Notes: generated by a model from the sequence alone, not told the origin. Counted from the stretch's first letter, positions 36,388-46,502 are shown. The stretch: DNA of 54,035 bases from Flavobacteriaceae bacterium (GCA_947453195.1 CANGFO010000014.1:1-54035); one strand, 5' to 3'. Numbers and translations are program-made.

Positions 36388-38286
36388 ATGGAAGAAAAGA
36401 AATTTGACAAGAATTCGATAATTGGCTTTGGGTTAATTTTCCTTATTGTGATGTGGATGATGTACAACAGTCAGAAAACAGCACAAAAAGAACAAGCTGA
36501 AAAAGCGAAACAAGCACAAATTGACAAGGTTGCTAAAGCAAAGCAAGTTGCTACTAAAGAGATTGCAAATGTTGTTGTAGATACAGCTGTTAGTGATACC
36601 GTTAAATTGCAAAAGTTGCAAGGTGCTTTGGGAAGCTTTGCTTATTCTGCAACTCTTCCAACAGCTAAAGAAGGTTTCACGGTTTTAGAAAATGATTTAG
36701 TCAAATTAACAGTTTCAAATAAAGGAGGGTATATCTCGGAAGCAATTCTAAAAAAATACGAGAAATTCTCTAAAGGATCAGGACAATTAGTTGAATTAAT
36801 AAAAAACAATAATGCCAATTTTAATTTGGCACTACAAACTAAAGACAACCGTGTTTTAAATACAAAAGACTTGTTTTTTGAACCAACTTTTAAGCAAGTA
36901 GGAGAAAACAAAGTGTTGTCGATGAAGTTGAAGACAGGTGCAGCTACCTTTTTGGAATACAACTATACGTTGAAGCCAAACGATTATATGGTAGATTTTG
37001 ATTTGCGTTCACAAGGATTGAGCAGTGCTTTAAATACCTCTAAAACAACCGATTTAGAATGGGATTTAAAAACCTATAGAAACGAGAAAAGCGTTACTTA
37101 TGAAAATCAAAATGCTGAAATCTATTTTCAGTATGGTGATGAAAAAATTGATTATGTAGGTCCAGGTAAAGACAAGGAAGAAACTCCAGAAAACACCTCG
37201 TATATAGCCTATAAACAACATTTCTTTTCTACTATTTTACTGACCAATACCCCTTTTAAAACGGCTAAAATTCATTCGTCTACTTTAGTAAATGATGTTA
37301 AAGTGGATACGGTTTTTACTAAAGAATTCAAATCTACTTTGCCATTGGCTTACAATAGTAAAGGAGAATTAGATTATAAAATGAATTGGTATTTTGGACC
37401 AACCGATTATAAAGTATTAAATTCGTATGAAGATAAAAATTTAGATAAAATCATTCCATTAGGATGGGGTATTTTTGGTTGGATCAACCGATTAATTTTT
37501 ATTCCATTATTTGGCTTCTTAGGTGGATTTATGTCTTATGGATTGGCAATTATCATTTTTACCATTTTGATAAAAATTGCCATGTCTCCTATTACTTTCA
37601 AATCGTTTTTGTCACAAGCCAAAATGAAAGTATTGCGTCCTGAAATTGCAGAAATTGGCGAAAAAATCAAAGATCCTGTAAAAAAACAACAGGAAACGAT
37701 GAAATTATATTCTAAAGCAGGAGTTAACCCAATGGCAGGATGTATTCCAGCTTTAATTCAAATGCCGTTCTTAATGGCTTCGTTCCGATTTTTTCCATCG
37801 GCTTTTGAATTGAGACAACAGCCATTCCTTTGGGCAGATGATTTATCTTCGTTTGACCAAATTGTAAAATTACCTTTTAACATCCCTATGTATGGTGATC
37901 ATATTAGTTTGTTTCCAATTTTGGCGGCCGTTGCTATTTTCTTCTACATGAAAATGACTTCGGGAGATAATCAAATGGCGCAGCCGCAGCAAGAAGGCAT
38001 GCCTGATATGACTAAAATGATGAAGATGATGATTTATATCTCTCCAATTATGATGTTGATTTTCTTTAATAGTTATGGTTCTGGATTGAGTTTATATAAC
38101 TTTATGTCGAATTTAATTACTATCGGAATTATGTTAGTGATTAAAAAGTATTTTATTGATAGTGATAAAATCCATGCTCAAATTCAAGAAAATAAAACAA
38201 AGCCTGCAAAGGAAGGAAAGTTTCAAAAGAAACTTCGTGAAGTGATGGAGCAGGCGGAAGAACAAAAAGCAAAAGGGAAAAAATAA
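36388..38286 (+). CDS. yidC: Membrane protein insertase YidC
   Basis: Inserts and folds inner-membrane proteins with or without SecYEG (632 aa). An N-terminal membrane anchor (about 10-25) is followed by the large periplasmic beta domain (about 80-345). The conserved 60K domain with five membrane segments (about 360-590) contains YGLAIIIFTILIKIAMSPIT, NPMAGCIPALIQMPF and SSGLSLYNF-like SGLSLYNFMSN. A Lys-rich cytoplasmic tail (KKLREVMEQAEEQKAKGKK) ends it. It is read after pyrG and closes at a terminator. Confidence 0.97.
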   Translation: MEEKKFDKNSIIGFGLIFLIVMWMMYNSQKTAQKEQAEKAKQAQIDKVAKAKQVATKEIANVVVDTAVSDTVKLQKLQGALGSFAYSATLPTAKEGFTVLENDLVKLTVSNKGGYISEAILKKYEKFSKGSGQLVELIKNNNANFNLALQTKDNRVLNTKDLFFEPTFKQVGENKVLSMKLKTGAATFLEYNYTLKPNDYMVDFDLRSQGLSSALNTSKTTDLEWDLKTYRNEKSVTYENQNAEIYFQYGDEKIDYVGPGKDKEETPENTSYIAYKQHFFSTILLTNTPFKTAKIHSSTLVNDVKVDTVFTKEFKSTLPLAYNSKGELDYKMNWYFGPTDYKVLNSYEDKNLDKIIPLGWGIFGWINRLIFIPLFGFLGGFMSYGLAIIIFTILIKIAMSPITFKSFLSQAKMKVLRPEIAEIGEKIKDPVKKQQETMKLYSKAGVNPMAGCIPALIQMPFLMASFRFFPSAFELRQQPFLWADDLSSFDQIVKLPFNIPMYGDHISLFPILAAVAIFFYMKMTSGDNQMAQPQQEGMPDMTKMMKMMIYISPIMMLIFFNSYGSGLSLYNFMSNLITIGIMLVIKKYFIDSDKIHAQIQENKTKPAKEGKFQKKLREVMEQAEEQKAKGKK

Positions 38287-38290
38287 TCTA

Positions 38291-38316
38291 AAAGCCGTCA
38301 GCAATGATGGCTTTTT
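38291..38316 (+). terminator. Terminator after yidC
   Basis: AAAGCCGTCA and TGATGGCTTT form a 10-bp stem (one G-U pair) with a GCAA loop, followed by T residues. Confidence 0.8.
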
Positions 38317-38376
38317 CTCTATTTGTTTAATACTAAAATATCAAAAATTAAGTTATATTTAATTAATAATAAACAC

Positions 38377-39081
38377 ATGAAATATTTAGTAATTCTATTG
38401 TTTTTTTCGGTTTCTATTTTTGCACAAGAGTTCAATCAAGTGGATGCCAATGGAAAAAAGCAAGGTATTTGGAAAGGAGTCTATGAGCAGTCAAAGCGAC
38501 CTCGTTATGAAGGTGCATTTGAACATGGTAACGAAGTAGGTACGTTCAAGTTCTTTGACGATACCGCAGCAGGAACTGTAATTGCAACTCGAGAATTTAA
38601 TGCAAAAGACAATTCATGCTACACTATTTTTTATAATCAAAAAAAGAATAAAGTAAGTGAAGGAAAATTAGTGAATAAACTATACGTTGGCGAATGGAAA
38701 TACTACCATGAAGACTCTTCGGTTATTATGACTTCGGAAAATTATGTAAATGGAAAATTAAACGGCTTGAGAAAAGTAACTTATCCAAGTGGGAAAATTG
38801 CAGAAGAAGCTACCTATAAAAACGGAATAAAAGAAGGACCTTATAAAAAATATGCCGAGAGCGGAGTAGCATTAGAAGAAACAATCTATAAAAAAGGCGA
38901 ATACGATGGTCTTGCTGTTTTTAGAAGTCCGGATAAGGTTGTAGTTGCCAAAGGAATGTATGTGAAAGGGAAGAAAGAAGGAATTTGGGAATTCAATACC
39001 AATGGAACCATCACGAAGGAAAATATGACTACCAAAAAGCCAAGAAAATTTGTGAAAAGAGAAATTACTCGAGAAGAATAA
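38377..39081 (+). CDS. Exported YwqK/MORN-repeat protein
   Basis: A 234-aa protein (ATG at 38377, which opens a signal peptide MKYLVILLFFSVSIFAQ). At least five MORN-like units follow (GKKQGIWKGVYE, RPRYEGAFEHGNEVGTFKFF, LYVGEWKYYHEDS, NGLRKVTYPSGKI, KEGPYKKYAESG, KKEGIWEFNTNG). Such proteins are often labelled toxin-antitoxin YwqK antitoxin, but here there is no toxin partner and the protein is exported, so that label is unsafe. The role is unknown. Confidence 0.82.
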   Translation: MKYLVILLFFSVSIFAQEFNQVDANGKKQGIWKGVYEQSKRPRYEGAFEHGNEVGTFKFFDDTAAGTVIATREFNAKDNSCYTIFYNQKKNKVSEGKLVNKLYVGEWKYYHEDSSVIMTSENYVNGKLNGLRKVTYPSGKIAEEATYKNGIKEGPYKKYAESGVALEETIYKKGEYDGLAVFRSPDKVVVAKGMYVKGKKEGIWEFNTNGTITKENMTTKKPRKFVKREITREE

Positions 39082-39108
39082 TAAAGAACAAATAAATAAT
39101 ATTTACTT

Positions 39109-39148
39109 AAGTATATGTTTTAACAATTAAAGCATATACTTTTTTTTA
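39109..39148 (+). terminator. Terminator after the MORN protein gene
   Basis: AAGTATATG (39109-39117) and CATATACTT (39133-39141) form a 9-bp stem with a 15-nt loop and a following T run. Confidence 0.65.
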
Positions 39149-39158
39149 TTATTTGATG

Positions 39159-39166
39159 TAAATTTG
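39159..39166 (+). promoter_or_regulatory. -7 promoter element of mnmA
   Basis: TAAATTTG matches TAnnTTTG and lies 27 bp before the mnmA ATG. No well-spaced -33 TTTG is evident. Confidence 0.4.
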
Positions 39167-39193
39167 TAACTTAAATTAATTGCATTTCAAAAC

Positions 39194-40381
39194 ATGAAGC
39201 GTGTAGTAGTTGGACTTTCTGGTGGTGTAGATTCAAGCGTTGCAGCCTATCTTTTAAAGGAGCAAGGGTATGAAGTTATTGGTCTTTTTATGAAAAATTG
39301 GCACGATGATTCAGTGACGATTTCTAATGAATGTCCATGGCTTGAAGACAGCAACGATGCACTCTTAGTTGCTGATAAACTAGGAATTCCTTTTCAAACC
39401 GTTGATTTAAGTGAACAATACAAAGAGAAAATTGTAGATTACATGTTTCACGAATACGAGAAAGGGAGAACTCCCAATCCTGATGTGTTGTGTAACCGCG
39501 AAATTAAGTTTGACGTCTTCATGAAAATTGCTTTAAGTCTGGGTGCCGATTATGTTGCCACCGGTCATTATTGCCGAAAAGGAGAGGTTGATGTTAATGG
39601 AACTCCTACTTTTCAATTACTTGCTGGTAAAGATGGTAACAAAGATCAATCGTATTTTTTATGCCAATTATCGCAAGAGCAACTGGCGAAAGCGTTGTTT
39701 CCAATTGGGGAATTAACAAAACCGCAAGTTCGCGAAATTGCTTCCAAAATGGAATTGATAACTGCCGAAAAGAAAGATTCGCAAGGACTTTGTTTTATAG
39801 GAAAGGTGAGACTTCCCGAGTTTTTACAACAGCAATTACAACCTAAAGACGGTGTGATTTATGAAGTTCCGGCAAGTAGCGAAATTTACAATCGAGTGAA
39901 ACCAACATTTTCTACTTTAGAAGAGGAATTGATTTACGAATCTACTCCAATTGACTATTTGCCTTCAATGGGAAAGGCAGTTGGAAAACACCAAGGCGCT
40001 CATTATTTTACCATTGGACAACGAAAAGGGTTGAACGTTGGCGGAACCAAAGAAGCCTTATTTATTATCTCTACAAATGTAATTACCAACGAAATTTATA
40101 CGGGTCAAGGGCACGCACATCCTGGGTTGTTTCAAAATGCATTGCGAATTCAAAATTCCGAAGTGCATTGGATTCGTCCCGATTTAAAGTTGGAAAATGG
40201 AGAGTCTATGGAGGTTATGGCGCGCATTCGTTACCGACAAGAATTGCAAAAGGCCACGCTACATAAATTTGAAAGTGGCTTATATGTTTCGTTTGATCAA
40301 CCGCAATCGGCTATTACTCAAGGACAATTCGTTGCTTGGAATTTGGGTGAAGAATTAGTTGGTTCGGGAGTAATTTCGTAA
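39194..40381 (+). CDS. mnmA: tRNA-specific 2-thiouridylase MnmA
   Basis: Installs the 2-thio group on U34 of tRNA-Lys, -Glu and -Gln (395 aa). The PP-loop is [15 protein letters not shown] (about 7-21). Catalytic cysteines lie in [13 protein letters not shown] (about 91-103) and [11 protein letters not shown] (about 197-207). The C-terminal beta-barrel (about 290-395) ends [14 protein letters not shown]. The tRNA-Lys(UUU) genes in the window are among its expected targets. Confidence 0.96.
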   Translation: MKRVVVGLSGGVDSSVAAYLLKEQGYEVIGLFMKNWHDDSVTISNECPWLEDSNDALLVADKLGIPFQTVDLSEQYKEKIVDYMFHEYEKGRTPNPDVLCNREIKFDVFMKIALSLGADYVATGHYCRKGEVDVNGTPTFQLLAGKDGNKDQSYFLCQLSQEQLAKALFPIGELTKPQVREIASKMELITAEKKDSQGLCFIGKVRLPEFLQQQLQPKDGVIYEVPASSEIYNRVKPTFSTLEEELIYESTPIDYLPSMGKAVGKHQGAHYFTIGQRKGLNVGGTKEALFIISTNVITNEIYTGQGHAHPGLFQNALRIQNSEVHWIRPDLKLENGESMEVMARIRYRQELQKATLHKFESGLYVSFDQPQSAITQGQFVAWNLGEELVGSGVIS

Positions 40382-40405
40382 TTTAGACTTTATAAATAAT
40401 TGACT

Positions 40406-42016
40406 ATGAAGAAACTGATACTTATACTTACTTTATTAACTACTTACGTATCTTTTTCTCAAGAAGATGCTTGGGTTTATTTTAATGATAAACCAAATGC
40501 CGCTGCTTTTTTTAGCAATCCTTTGTCAGAGCTTTCTCAAAAAGCGTTAGACCGAAGAACGGCTCAAGGTATTGCATTAGAAATTAATGATGCACCTCTT
40601 GAAGTTTCCTATGTAAATCAAATAACAGCTGCGCAAGGAATTACTGTTATGGCAAAATCCAAGTGGTTGAACTGCCTTCACATCCGTGGAAGCGTAACCG
40701 ATATTCAAGCTTTGTTGACTCTGCCATTTGTAAATCATGTGCATTTTGCCGACAATTCATTAAATAATAAAATGGCTGTTTCAGCTACAATTACTCCAGT
40801 GAATAAATCAATGGAAGTACAGGTAAATTTCAATTACGGAACTTCGGCCAATCAAATACAAATGCTAAACGGGCATTTATTGCACCAAGCCAACTTCACA
40901 GGAACCGAAAAAATTATTGCGGTTTTAGATGCTGGTTTTCCAAGTGTTGATTTAGTTGCGCCATTTCAAAGGTTGCGTGATAACAATCAAATTTTGGGAG
41001 GTTATGACTATGTAAATAAATCTACCAATTTTTATACGGGCTACAATCATGGTACACTGGTGCTTTCTACAATGGGAGGTTATGTAGATGGGCAATTGGT
41101 TGGGACTGCGCCCGATGCTAAATATTATTTATATATTACTGAAGATGTAAATTCCGAAAACCCTGTGGAAGAAAGTAATTGGGTAGAGGCAGCTGAAGAA
41201 GCCGATCGTGTAGGTGCTGATATCATAACAACTTCTTTAGGATATTTCGGATTTGATAATCCAAATTATGGACATACCTATTCTGATATGACCGGAAACA
41301 GTGCTTTTGGATCACAAGGTGCTAATATTGCTTTTAGTAAAGGAATTGTTGTGGTTGCGAGTGCTGGTAATGAAGGAAATGCTCCAGAGCCTCATATTGG
41401 AGTTCCGGCTGAAGCCAATAATGTATTAGCAATTGGTGCTGTAAAAGCCGATCGTTCTTATGCCTCTTTTAGTTCTATTGGACCAAGTTTTGATGGACGA
41501 ATGAAACCTGATGTCATGGCGCAAGGACAAAGTTCGGTGTTGTCCAATACATTAGGAAGTATTGTTACCGCTAGTGGAACTTCGTTCTCATGTCCTATAA
41601 TGGCTGGAATGATTGCCTGTTTTTGGCAAGCAATTCCATGGGCTACCAATGCGCAATTAGTTCAATTTGTAAAACAATCTGCAGATAGATATTCAAATCC
41701 CGATTATTTATTTGGATATGGAATTCCCGATTTCCAATTGGCATTAGATATGGCAAATTTATCAGCTTTTCAAACTAATAGTAAAGCCTTCGTTTTATAT
41801 CCCAATCCAACTTCTAGTTCTATTACGGTTTCGTTTCCAGATAAAATTACCGAAGCTAATGTGTTTTTTTACAACACTTTAGGTCAGGTAGTTTTGGAAA
41901 AAGCTATTTCGAATTCGATTTCAACTATAAATTTAGAAACTTTAAATTCGGGGGTTTATTTTTATAAAATACAAAACGATACGGTGAACCAATCCGGAAA
42001 AATAATAAAAGAATAA
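40406..42016 (+). CDS. Secreted S8 (subtilisin-like) serine peptidase with T9SS sorting domain
   Basis: Extracellular protease (536 aa from the ATG at 40406, opening signal peptide MKKLILILTLLTTYVSFSQ). A propeptide region (about 20-140) precedes the S8 domain (about 150-450). The triad is Asp in IAVLDAGFPSVD, His in YNHGTLVLSTMGG and Ser in ASGTSFSCPIMAGMIA. The last 75 residues (FVLYPNPTSSSITVSF to SGKIIKE) are a type A sorting domain for type IX secretion. The stop overlaps the next gene's ATG (TAATG). Confidence 0.93.
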   Translation: MKKLILILTLLTTYVSFSQEDAWVYFNDKPNAAAFFSNPLSELSQKALDRRTAQGIALEINDAPLEVSYVNQITAAQGITVMAKSKWLNCLHIRGSVTDIQALLTLPFVNHVHFADNSLNNKMAVSATITPVNKSMEVQVNFNYGTSANQIQMLNGHLLHQANFTGTEKIIAVLDAGFPSVDLVAPFQRLRDNNQILGGYDYVNKSTNFYTGYNHGTLVLSTMGGYVDGQLVGTAPDAKYYLYITEDVNSENPVEESNWVEAAEEADRVGADIITTSLGYFGFDNPNYGHTYSDMTGNSAFGSQGANIAFSKGIVVVASAGNEGNAPEPHIGVPAEANNVLAIGAVKADRSYASFSSIGPSFDGRMKPDVMAQGQSSVLSNTLGSIVTASGTSFSCPIMAGMIACFWQAIPWATNAQLVQFVKQSADRYSNPDYLFGYGIPDFQLALDMANLSAFQTNSKAFVLYPNPTSSSITVSFPDKITEANVFFYNTLGQVVLEKAISNSISTINLETLNSGVYFYKIQNDTVNQSGKIIKE

Positions 42017-42960
42017 TGAATACAATCACGCAACTTTTCAATATTAAATACCCAATTGTTCAAGGTGGAATGATTTGGAATAGTGGCTATAAATTAGCAA
42101 GCGCAGTAAGTAATAGTGGTGGATTAGGTTTAATTGGTGCGGGTTCTATGTATCCCGAAGTTTTGCGTGAGCACATTCAAAAATGTAAAAAAGCCACCGA
42201 CAAACCATTTGGAGTGAATGTACCTATGTTGTATCCCAATGTTCAAGAAATTATGGATATTATTGTGGAAGAAGGCGTGAAAATTGTTTTTACTTCTGCA
42301 GGTAATCCTAAAACATGGACGACTTTTTTGAAAGAAAACAGAATTACGGTAGTGCATGTGGTAAGCAGTTCTAAATTTGCCTTAAAAGCACAAGAAGCCG
42401 GAGTAGATGCGGTTGTTGCCGAAGGATTTGAAGCAGGAGGTCACAACGGAAGAGAAGAAACGACGACTTTGACTTTGATTCCGATGGTGAAAGAAAACAT
42501 TTCAATTCCATTAATTGCTGCGGGCGGAATAGCAACGGGTCGGGGCATGCTTGCTGCTATGGTTCTTGGTGCAGATGGCGTTCAAATGGGGAGCCGATTT
42601 GTAGCTTCAACAGAAAGTTCGGCTCATGATAATTTTAAGAAAACGGTACTAGAAACAGGAGAAGGCGAAACCCTATTGACGCTAAAAGAATTAGCTCCTG
42701 TTCGATTAATCAAAAATAAATTCTTTAATGACGTGCAAGAATTGTATTCGAAAGGCCCATCAAAAGAAGATCTTGAAAACTTATTAGGAAAACGCCGTGC
42801 AAAACGAGGTATGTTTGAAGGTGACTTAGTTGAAGGCGAATTAGAAATCGGTCAAATTGCAGGATTGATTCACGATATTAAACCGGTTGAAGTCATTATA
42901 AAAGATATTATCTCTGAATTTGAAGTTGCAAGAAAAGAATTGAATTCACCTTTATTTTAA
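42016..42960 (+). CDS. NAD(P)H-dependent flavin oxidoreductase (nitronate monooxygenase family)
   Basis: FMN-dependent TIM-barrel enzyme (314 aa). FMN contacts are seen in PIVQGGMIWNSGYKLASAVS (about 13-32), AAGGIATGRGMLAAMVLGADG (about 170-190, shown here by its first residues) and VQMGSRF. AEGFEAGGHNG carries the active-site His. FabK enoyl-ACP reductases share this fold, but the sequence does not settle which reaction is used. It overlaps the peptidase stop by one base. Confidence 0.9.
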   Translation: MNTITQLFNIKYPIVQGGMIWNSGYKLASAVSNSGGLGLIGAGSMYPEVLREHIQKCKKATDKPFGVNVPMLYPNVQEIMDIIVEEGVKIVFTSAGNPKTWTTFLKENRITVVHVVSSSKFALKAQEAGVDAVVAEGFEAGGHNGREETTTLTLIPMVKENISIPLIAAGGIATGRGMLAAMVLGADGVQMGSRFVASTESSAHDNFKKTVLETGEGETLLTLKELAPVRLIKNKFFNDVQELYSKGPSKEDLENLLGKRRAKRGMFEGDLVEGELEIGQIAGLIHDIKPVEVIIKDIISEFEVARKELNSPLF

Positions 42961-43005
42961 ATTTATTCTTAACGGTAACTTAGCACTCCTACTTAACGGA
43001 ATATG

Positions 43006-43013
43006 TATTTTTG
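43006..43013 (+). promoter_or_regulatory. -7 promoter element of pafA
   Basis: TATTTTTG matches TAnnTTTG and lies 16 bp before the pafA ATG. Confidence 0.4.
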
Positions 43014-43029
43014 TTAAAATTTTTTACCC

Positions 43030-44643
43030 ATGAAAAAATTACTTTCCCTTTTTGTTTTCGTTTTTGTTTTGAATCTTCAAGCGCAAGACCGACCAAAATT
43101 GGTTGTTGGAATTGTCGTGGATCAAATGAAAATGGACTATTTATATCGATTTTCAAGTGATTTTTCGAACGATGGATTTAAACGATTGATGAATAACGGT
43201 TATGTATTTCATAATATGAATTACAATTACATGCCTACATTCACGGCCCCAGGTCACGCTTCTATTTACACCGGAACTACTCCTTCAGTACACGGAATTG
43301 TAGGTAATGATTGGTTTAGCAGAAAACAAGGAAAAGAAATTTATTGTACCGATGATGCTTCGGAGAAAACGATCGGCGAGGGAACTAAAGCCGAAGGGGA
43401 GATGTCTCCAAAAAAACTATTAACTACTACAATTACTGATGAATTGCGTTTAGCAACCAACTTTAAAGGAAAAGTAATTGGAATGAGTTTGAAAGATAGA
43501 GGTGCTATTTTACCTGCTGGACATTTTGCTAATTGGGCATTTTGGTACAGTAAAACAGGTGCCTTTGTTTCGAGTACCTTTTATGGTGAAAAATTACCGG
43601 ATTGGGTAACCGAATTCAATAACGAAAAACTTTTCATGACCTACATAAATAAAGGTTGGGATTTGTTGAAACCTATTGAAACCTACAATGAAAGTCTGGC
43701 AGATGAAAATCCATATGAAGGAAAACTAAATGGCGCTAATCCGGTTTTTCCTTATAATTTAAAGGAGATGCTTGAAAAGAAAAATGCAGAAATTCTTCGT
43801 GCAACACCTTTTGGGAATGATTTATTAGCAGAATTTGCAAAGAAAGCTATAGAAAATGAAGAACTTGGAAAAGATGTTATTACCGATTTTTTAGCCGTAA
43901 GTTTTTCTTCTACCGATTATGTGGGGCACAATTTGGGGCCTCGATCCATGGAATTGCAAGATGTGTATTTACGATTGGATTTAACTATTGCCGATTTCTT
44001 GAATTATTTAGATAAAACTGTGGGAAAAGGAAATTACCTTGTTTTCTTGACTGCCGACCATGCCGGTGCAGAAAATCCTTTGTATTTAAAAGATAATAAA
44101 TACAATGTCGATAATGTGTTTCCTAAGGATATTCTAAAAGGATTAAAGAAATTTTCTGTTGATACTTTTGGAGAGGATTTAGTTGTGAATTGTTCTAATT
44201 TCAATTTATATTTCAATAAAGAAATCATTAAAACGAAAGGGTTGGAATTGCCGAAAGTAAAGCAAGCTTTTAAAGACTATTTAATGACTCAAGAGCAAGT
44301 AAAAAGAGCCTATACCGAAGAGGAAATACTTGCGTCTAATGGTGCTGATTTTTATTTGGATTGCATTGCAAAAGGGTATGATGCAACCGAAGACGGCGAT
44401 ATGGTAATTCTAAACAAACCGGGTTACATAGACCATTTTATTGCCACAGGAACCGATCACGGAACTCCGTATAGTTACGATACCCATGTTCCATTAATTT
44501 TTTATGGATGGAATATTCCAAAAGGGGAAACCCACGATCACAAAGTAATTACGCAAATTGCACCGACTTTAGCTCAAAAATTAAAAATTACTTTTCCTAA
44601 TGGAACGGAAGGTAAGGTGTTGTTAGAGGTTTTGGATAAGTAA
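43030..44643 (+). CDS. pafA: Alkaline phosphatase PafA
   Basis: Periplasmic phosphomonoesterase of the PafA type (537 aa), the calcium-using, phosphate-insensitive phosphatase typical of Flavobacteriia. A signal peptide (1-19, ending LNLQAQ) is followed by zinc-ligand Asp in VVDQMKMDY (about 31), nucleophile Thr72 in PTFTAPGHASIYTG, VGHNLGPRS, LTADHAGAENP and the C-terminal GTDHGTPYSYDTHVP with a zinc His. The length matches characterised PafA (about 540). It has its own promoter and no Pho-type neighbours. Confidence 0.93.
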   Translation: MKKLLSLFVFVFVLNLQAQDRPKLVVGIVVDQMKMDYLYRFSSDFSNDGFKRLMNNGYVFHNMNYNYMPTFTAPGHASIYTGTTPSVHGIVGNDWFSRKQGKEIYCTDDASEKTIGEGTKAEGEMSPKKLLTTTITDELRLATNFKGKVIGMSLKDRGAILPAGHFANWAFWYSKTGAFVSSTFYGEKLPDWVTEFNNEKLFMTYINKGWDLLKPIETYNESLADENPYEGKLNGANPVFPYNLKEMLEKKNAEILRATPFGNDLLAEFAKKAIENEELGKDVITDFLAVSFSSTDYVGHNLGPRSMELQDVYLRLDLTIADFLNYLDKTVGKGNYLVFLTADHAGAENPLYLKDNKYNVDNVFPKDILKGLKKFSVDTFGEDLVVNCSNFNLYFNKEIIKTKGLELPKVKQAFKDYLMTQEQVKRAYTEEEILASNGADFYLDCIAKGYDATEDGDMVILNKPGYIDHFIATGTDHGTPYSYDTHVPLIFYGWNIPKGETHDHKVITQIAPTLAQKLKITFPNGTEGKVLLEVLDK

Positions 44644-44731
44644 AAATTAAGCCTAAATTATACAAATAAATAATCTCAAATAAAGTTACTAAATTGATAT
44701 ACATTTGTTTTATCAATTGATTGTAATTAAT

Positions 44732-44739
44732 TACATTTG
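44732..44739 (+). promoter_or_regulatory. -7 promoter element of sucC
   Basis: TACATTTG matches TAnnTTTG and lies 30 bp before the ATG at 44770. A TTTG lies upstream at 44704-44707 with a long 24-bp spacer. The element overlaps a possible TTG start at 44737 and so argues for the ATG. Confidence 0.5.
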
Positions 44740-44769
44740 TGGCACCTTATAAAAAGACAAAATTTTATT

Positions 44770-45963
44770 ATGAATATACACGAATATCAAGGAAAAGAGA
44801 TATTAGCAAAATATGGTGTACGCGTACAACGTGGTATTGTGGCTAATAATCCTGTGGAAGCAGTTGCTGCTGCTAAACAACTTACAGAAGAAACTGGCAC
44901 AAGCTGGTATGTAATTAAAGCTCAAATTCACGCAGGTGGAAGAGGAAAAGGTGGCGGAGTTAAGTTAGCTAAAAACTTAGATCAAGTATCTGAAATTACT
45001 CAGCAAATCATCGGAATGCAATTAATTACACCACAGACTCCACCAGAAGGTAAACCTGTGCATAAGGTGTTGATTGCAGAAGATGTGTACTATCCTGGAG
45101 AAAGTGAAACATCTGAATTCTACATGTCGGTTTTATTAAATAGAGCTAATGGTAGAAATATGATTATGTATTCTACAGAAGGTGGAATGGATATTGAAGA
45201 AGTTGCTGAACATACACCGCATTTAATTTTTACAGAAGAAATCGACCCAGGTGTTGGTTTACAAGGTTTTCAAGCAAGAAGAATTGCTTTTAACTTAGGT
45301 CTTTCTGGAAATGCGTTTAAAGAAATGGTGAAGTTTGTTGATTCATTATACAATGCATACATCGGATCGGATGCTTCTATGTTTGAAATCAATCCGGTTT
45401 TAAAAACATCAGATGATAAAATTCTTGCTGTTGATGCAAAAGTAAATATTGATGATAACGCGTTATACCGCCAACCAAAATATGCGGATATGCGTGACAT
45501 TAGAGAAGAAAATCCTATTGAAGTAGAAGCTAAAGAAGCAGGTTTAAATTATGTAGATCTTGACGGAACCGTTGGATGTATGGTAAACGGAGCTGGACTA
45601 GCAATGGCTACAATGGATTTAATTAAATATGCTGGTTTTGAGCCTGCAAATTTCTTAGACGTTGGTGGAACTGCAGATGCAAAACGTGTGGAGTTGGCTT
45701 TTAGAATTATCTTAAAAGATCCAAATGTAAAAGCGATCTTGATTAACATCTTTGGTGGAATCGTTCGTTGTGACCGTGTTGCTCAAGGAGTTGTTGATGC
45801 CTACAAGAACATGGGTGATGCTATTAAAGTGCCAATCATTGTTCGTTTGCAAGGTACCAATGCAGAAATTGCTAAAGAATTAATTGACAATTCTGGAATG
45901 CCAATTTTATCAGCGGTACAATTTCAAGAAGCGGCTGACCAAGTTCAAAAAGCGCTTTCTTAA
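44770..45963 (+). CDS. sucC: Succinyl-CoA ligase (ADP-forming) beta subunit
   Basis: Beta subunit of the TCA-cycle enzyme that makes ATP from succinyl-CoA (397 aa from the ATG at 44770, the family start MNIHEYQGKEILAKYG). The ATP-grasp domain (1-235) includes AQIHAGGRGKGGGVKLA and FEINPVLKTSDDKILAVDAK. The C-terminal CoA-ligase domain has FLDVGGTADAKRVELAF and NIFGGIVRCDRVAQGV. The alpha subunit (sucD) is not adjacent, as is common in Flavobacteria. The gene ends at a terminator. Confidence 0.97.
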   Translation: MNIHEYQGKEILAKYGVRVQRGIVANNPVEAVAAAKQLTEETGTSWYVIKAQIHAGGRGKGGGVKLAKNLDQVSEITQQIIGMQLITPQTPPEGKPVHKVLIAEDVYYPGESETSEFYMSVLLNRANGRNMIMYSTEGGMDIEEVAEHTPHLIFTEEIDPGVGLQGFQARRIAFNLGLSGNAFKEMVKFVDSLYNAYIGSDASMFEINPVLKTSDDKILAVDAKVNIDDNALYRQPKYADMRDIREENPIEVEAKEAGLNYVDLDGTVGCMVNGAGLAMATMDLIKYAGFEPANFLDVGGTADAKRVELAFRIILKDPNVKAILINIFGGIVRCDRVAQGVVDAYKNMGDAIKVPIIVRLQGTNAEIAKELIDNSGMPILSAVQFQEAADQVQKALS

Positions 45964-45987
45964 TTAAAAGATAATTATTTTATATAG

Positions 45988-46018
45988 AAAATCCCGAGTT
46001 TTACTCGGGATTTTTTTT
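45988..46018. terminator. Bidirectional terminator
   Basis: AAATCCCGAGT and ACTCGGGATTT with a short loop and a following T8 run lie between sucC and the convergent DUF1456 gene. Confidence 0.88.
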
Positions 46019-46020
46019 AT

Positions 46021-46461
46021 TTAACCTTTAGTGTTTTTACCGTTTTTATATTGCACTTTTTCTACAATTTCAATTTTCTTCGTTTGTTTTTTGGGTGCAA
46101 ATTTCGGATTCGAGCCTGGTTTTTTCTTGAAATCGGTTTTTGGTTTGAAGTCTTTTTTAGGAGCTCCTTCCGATTTTGTGAATTCTTTTGGTTTAGCCTC
46201 TATTCGGTGCTTTGCAATTACTTCCGCTGGGATTTTCGGACTCTCTTTTGTTCCTCTTAAGTAAATTACCAATCCGTTTAAGAAATTACGCAACACTTGG
46301 TCGCCACATTCCATAAATTTAGGATGGTCTTCACTTCTGAAAAAATTACCCAATTCTCCTTTGGACATTCGGAAGTCAACCAACATTAAAATTTCTTCTA
46401 TTTGGTCGTCACGCAACATCAAGGCAACGCGTAGCTTTTTGAAAATATCGTTATTGTTCAT
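46021..46461 (-). CDS. DUF1456 family protein (YehS-like)
   Basis: A 146-aa protein with the two-copy DUF1456 fold: NNDIFKKLRVALMLRDDQIE (2-21) and LGNFFRSEDHPKFMECGDQ, each a short helical unit of about 35 residues. The C-terminal 50 residues are Lys/Pro-rich and low in complexity (KKDFKPKTDFKKKPGSNPKF), likely disordered and able to bind nucleic acid. The function is unknown. Confidence 0.87.
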   Translation of the reverse strand: MNNNDIFKKLRVALMLRDDQIEEILMLVDFRMSKGELGNFFRSEDHPKFMECGDQVLRNFLNGLVIYLRGTKESPKIPAEVIAKHRIEAKPKEFTKSEGAPKKDFKPKTDFKKKPGSNPKFAPKKQTKKIEIVEKVQYKNGKNTKG

Positions 46462-46468
46462 TTTTTTT

Positions 46469-46502
46469 TAGGTTTTGGGTTTTGGCTTCTAGGTTTTGGG
46501 TT
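46469..46502. repeat. Direct repeat TAGGTTTTGGGTT, two copies
   Basis: TAGGTTTTGGGTT occurs at 46469-46481 and 46490-46502, followed by a short tandem of AACACCT (46514-46527). They fill the 81-bp gap between DUF1456 and the esterase gene. Purpose unknown. Confidence 0.6.

Noticed and set aside
38377..39081. Antitoxin of a toxin-antitoxin pair (usual automatic name for YwqK-type proteins)
   Set aside because: It has a signal peptide and MORN repeats, and no toxin gene is adjacent.
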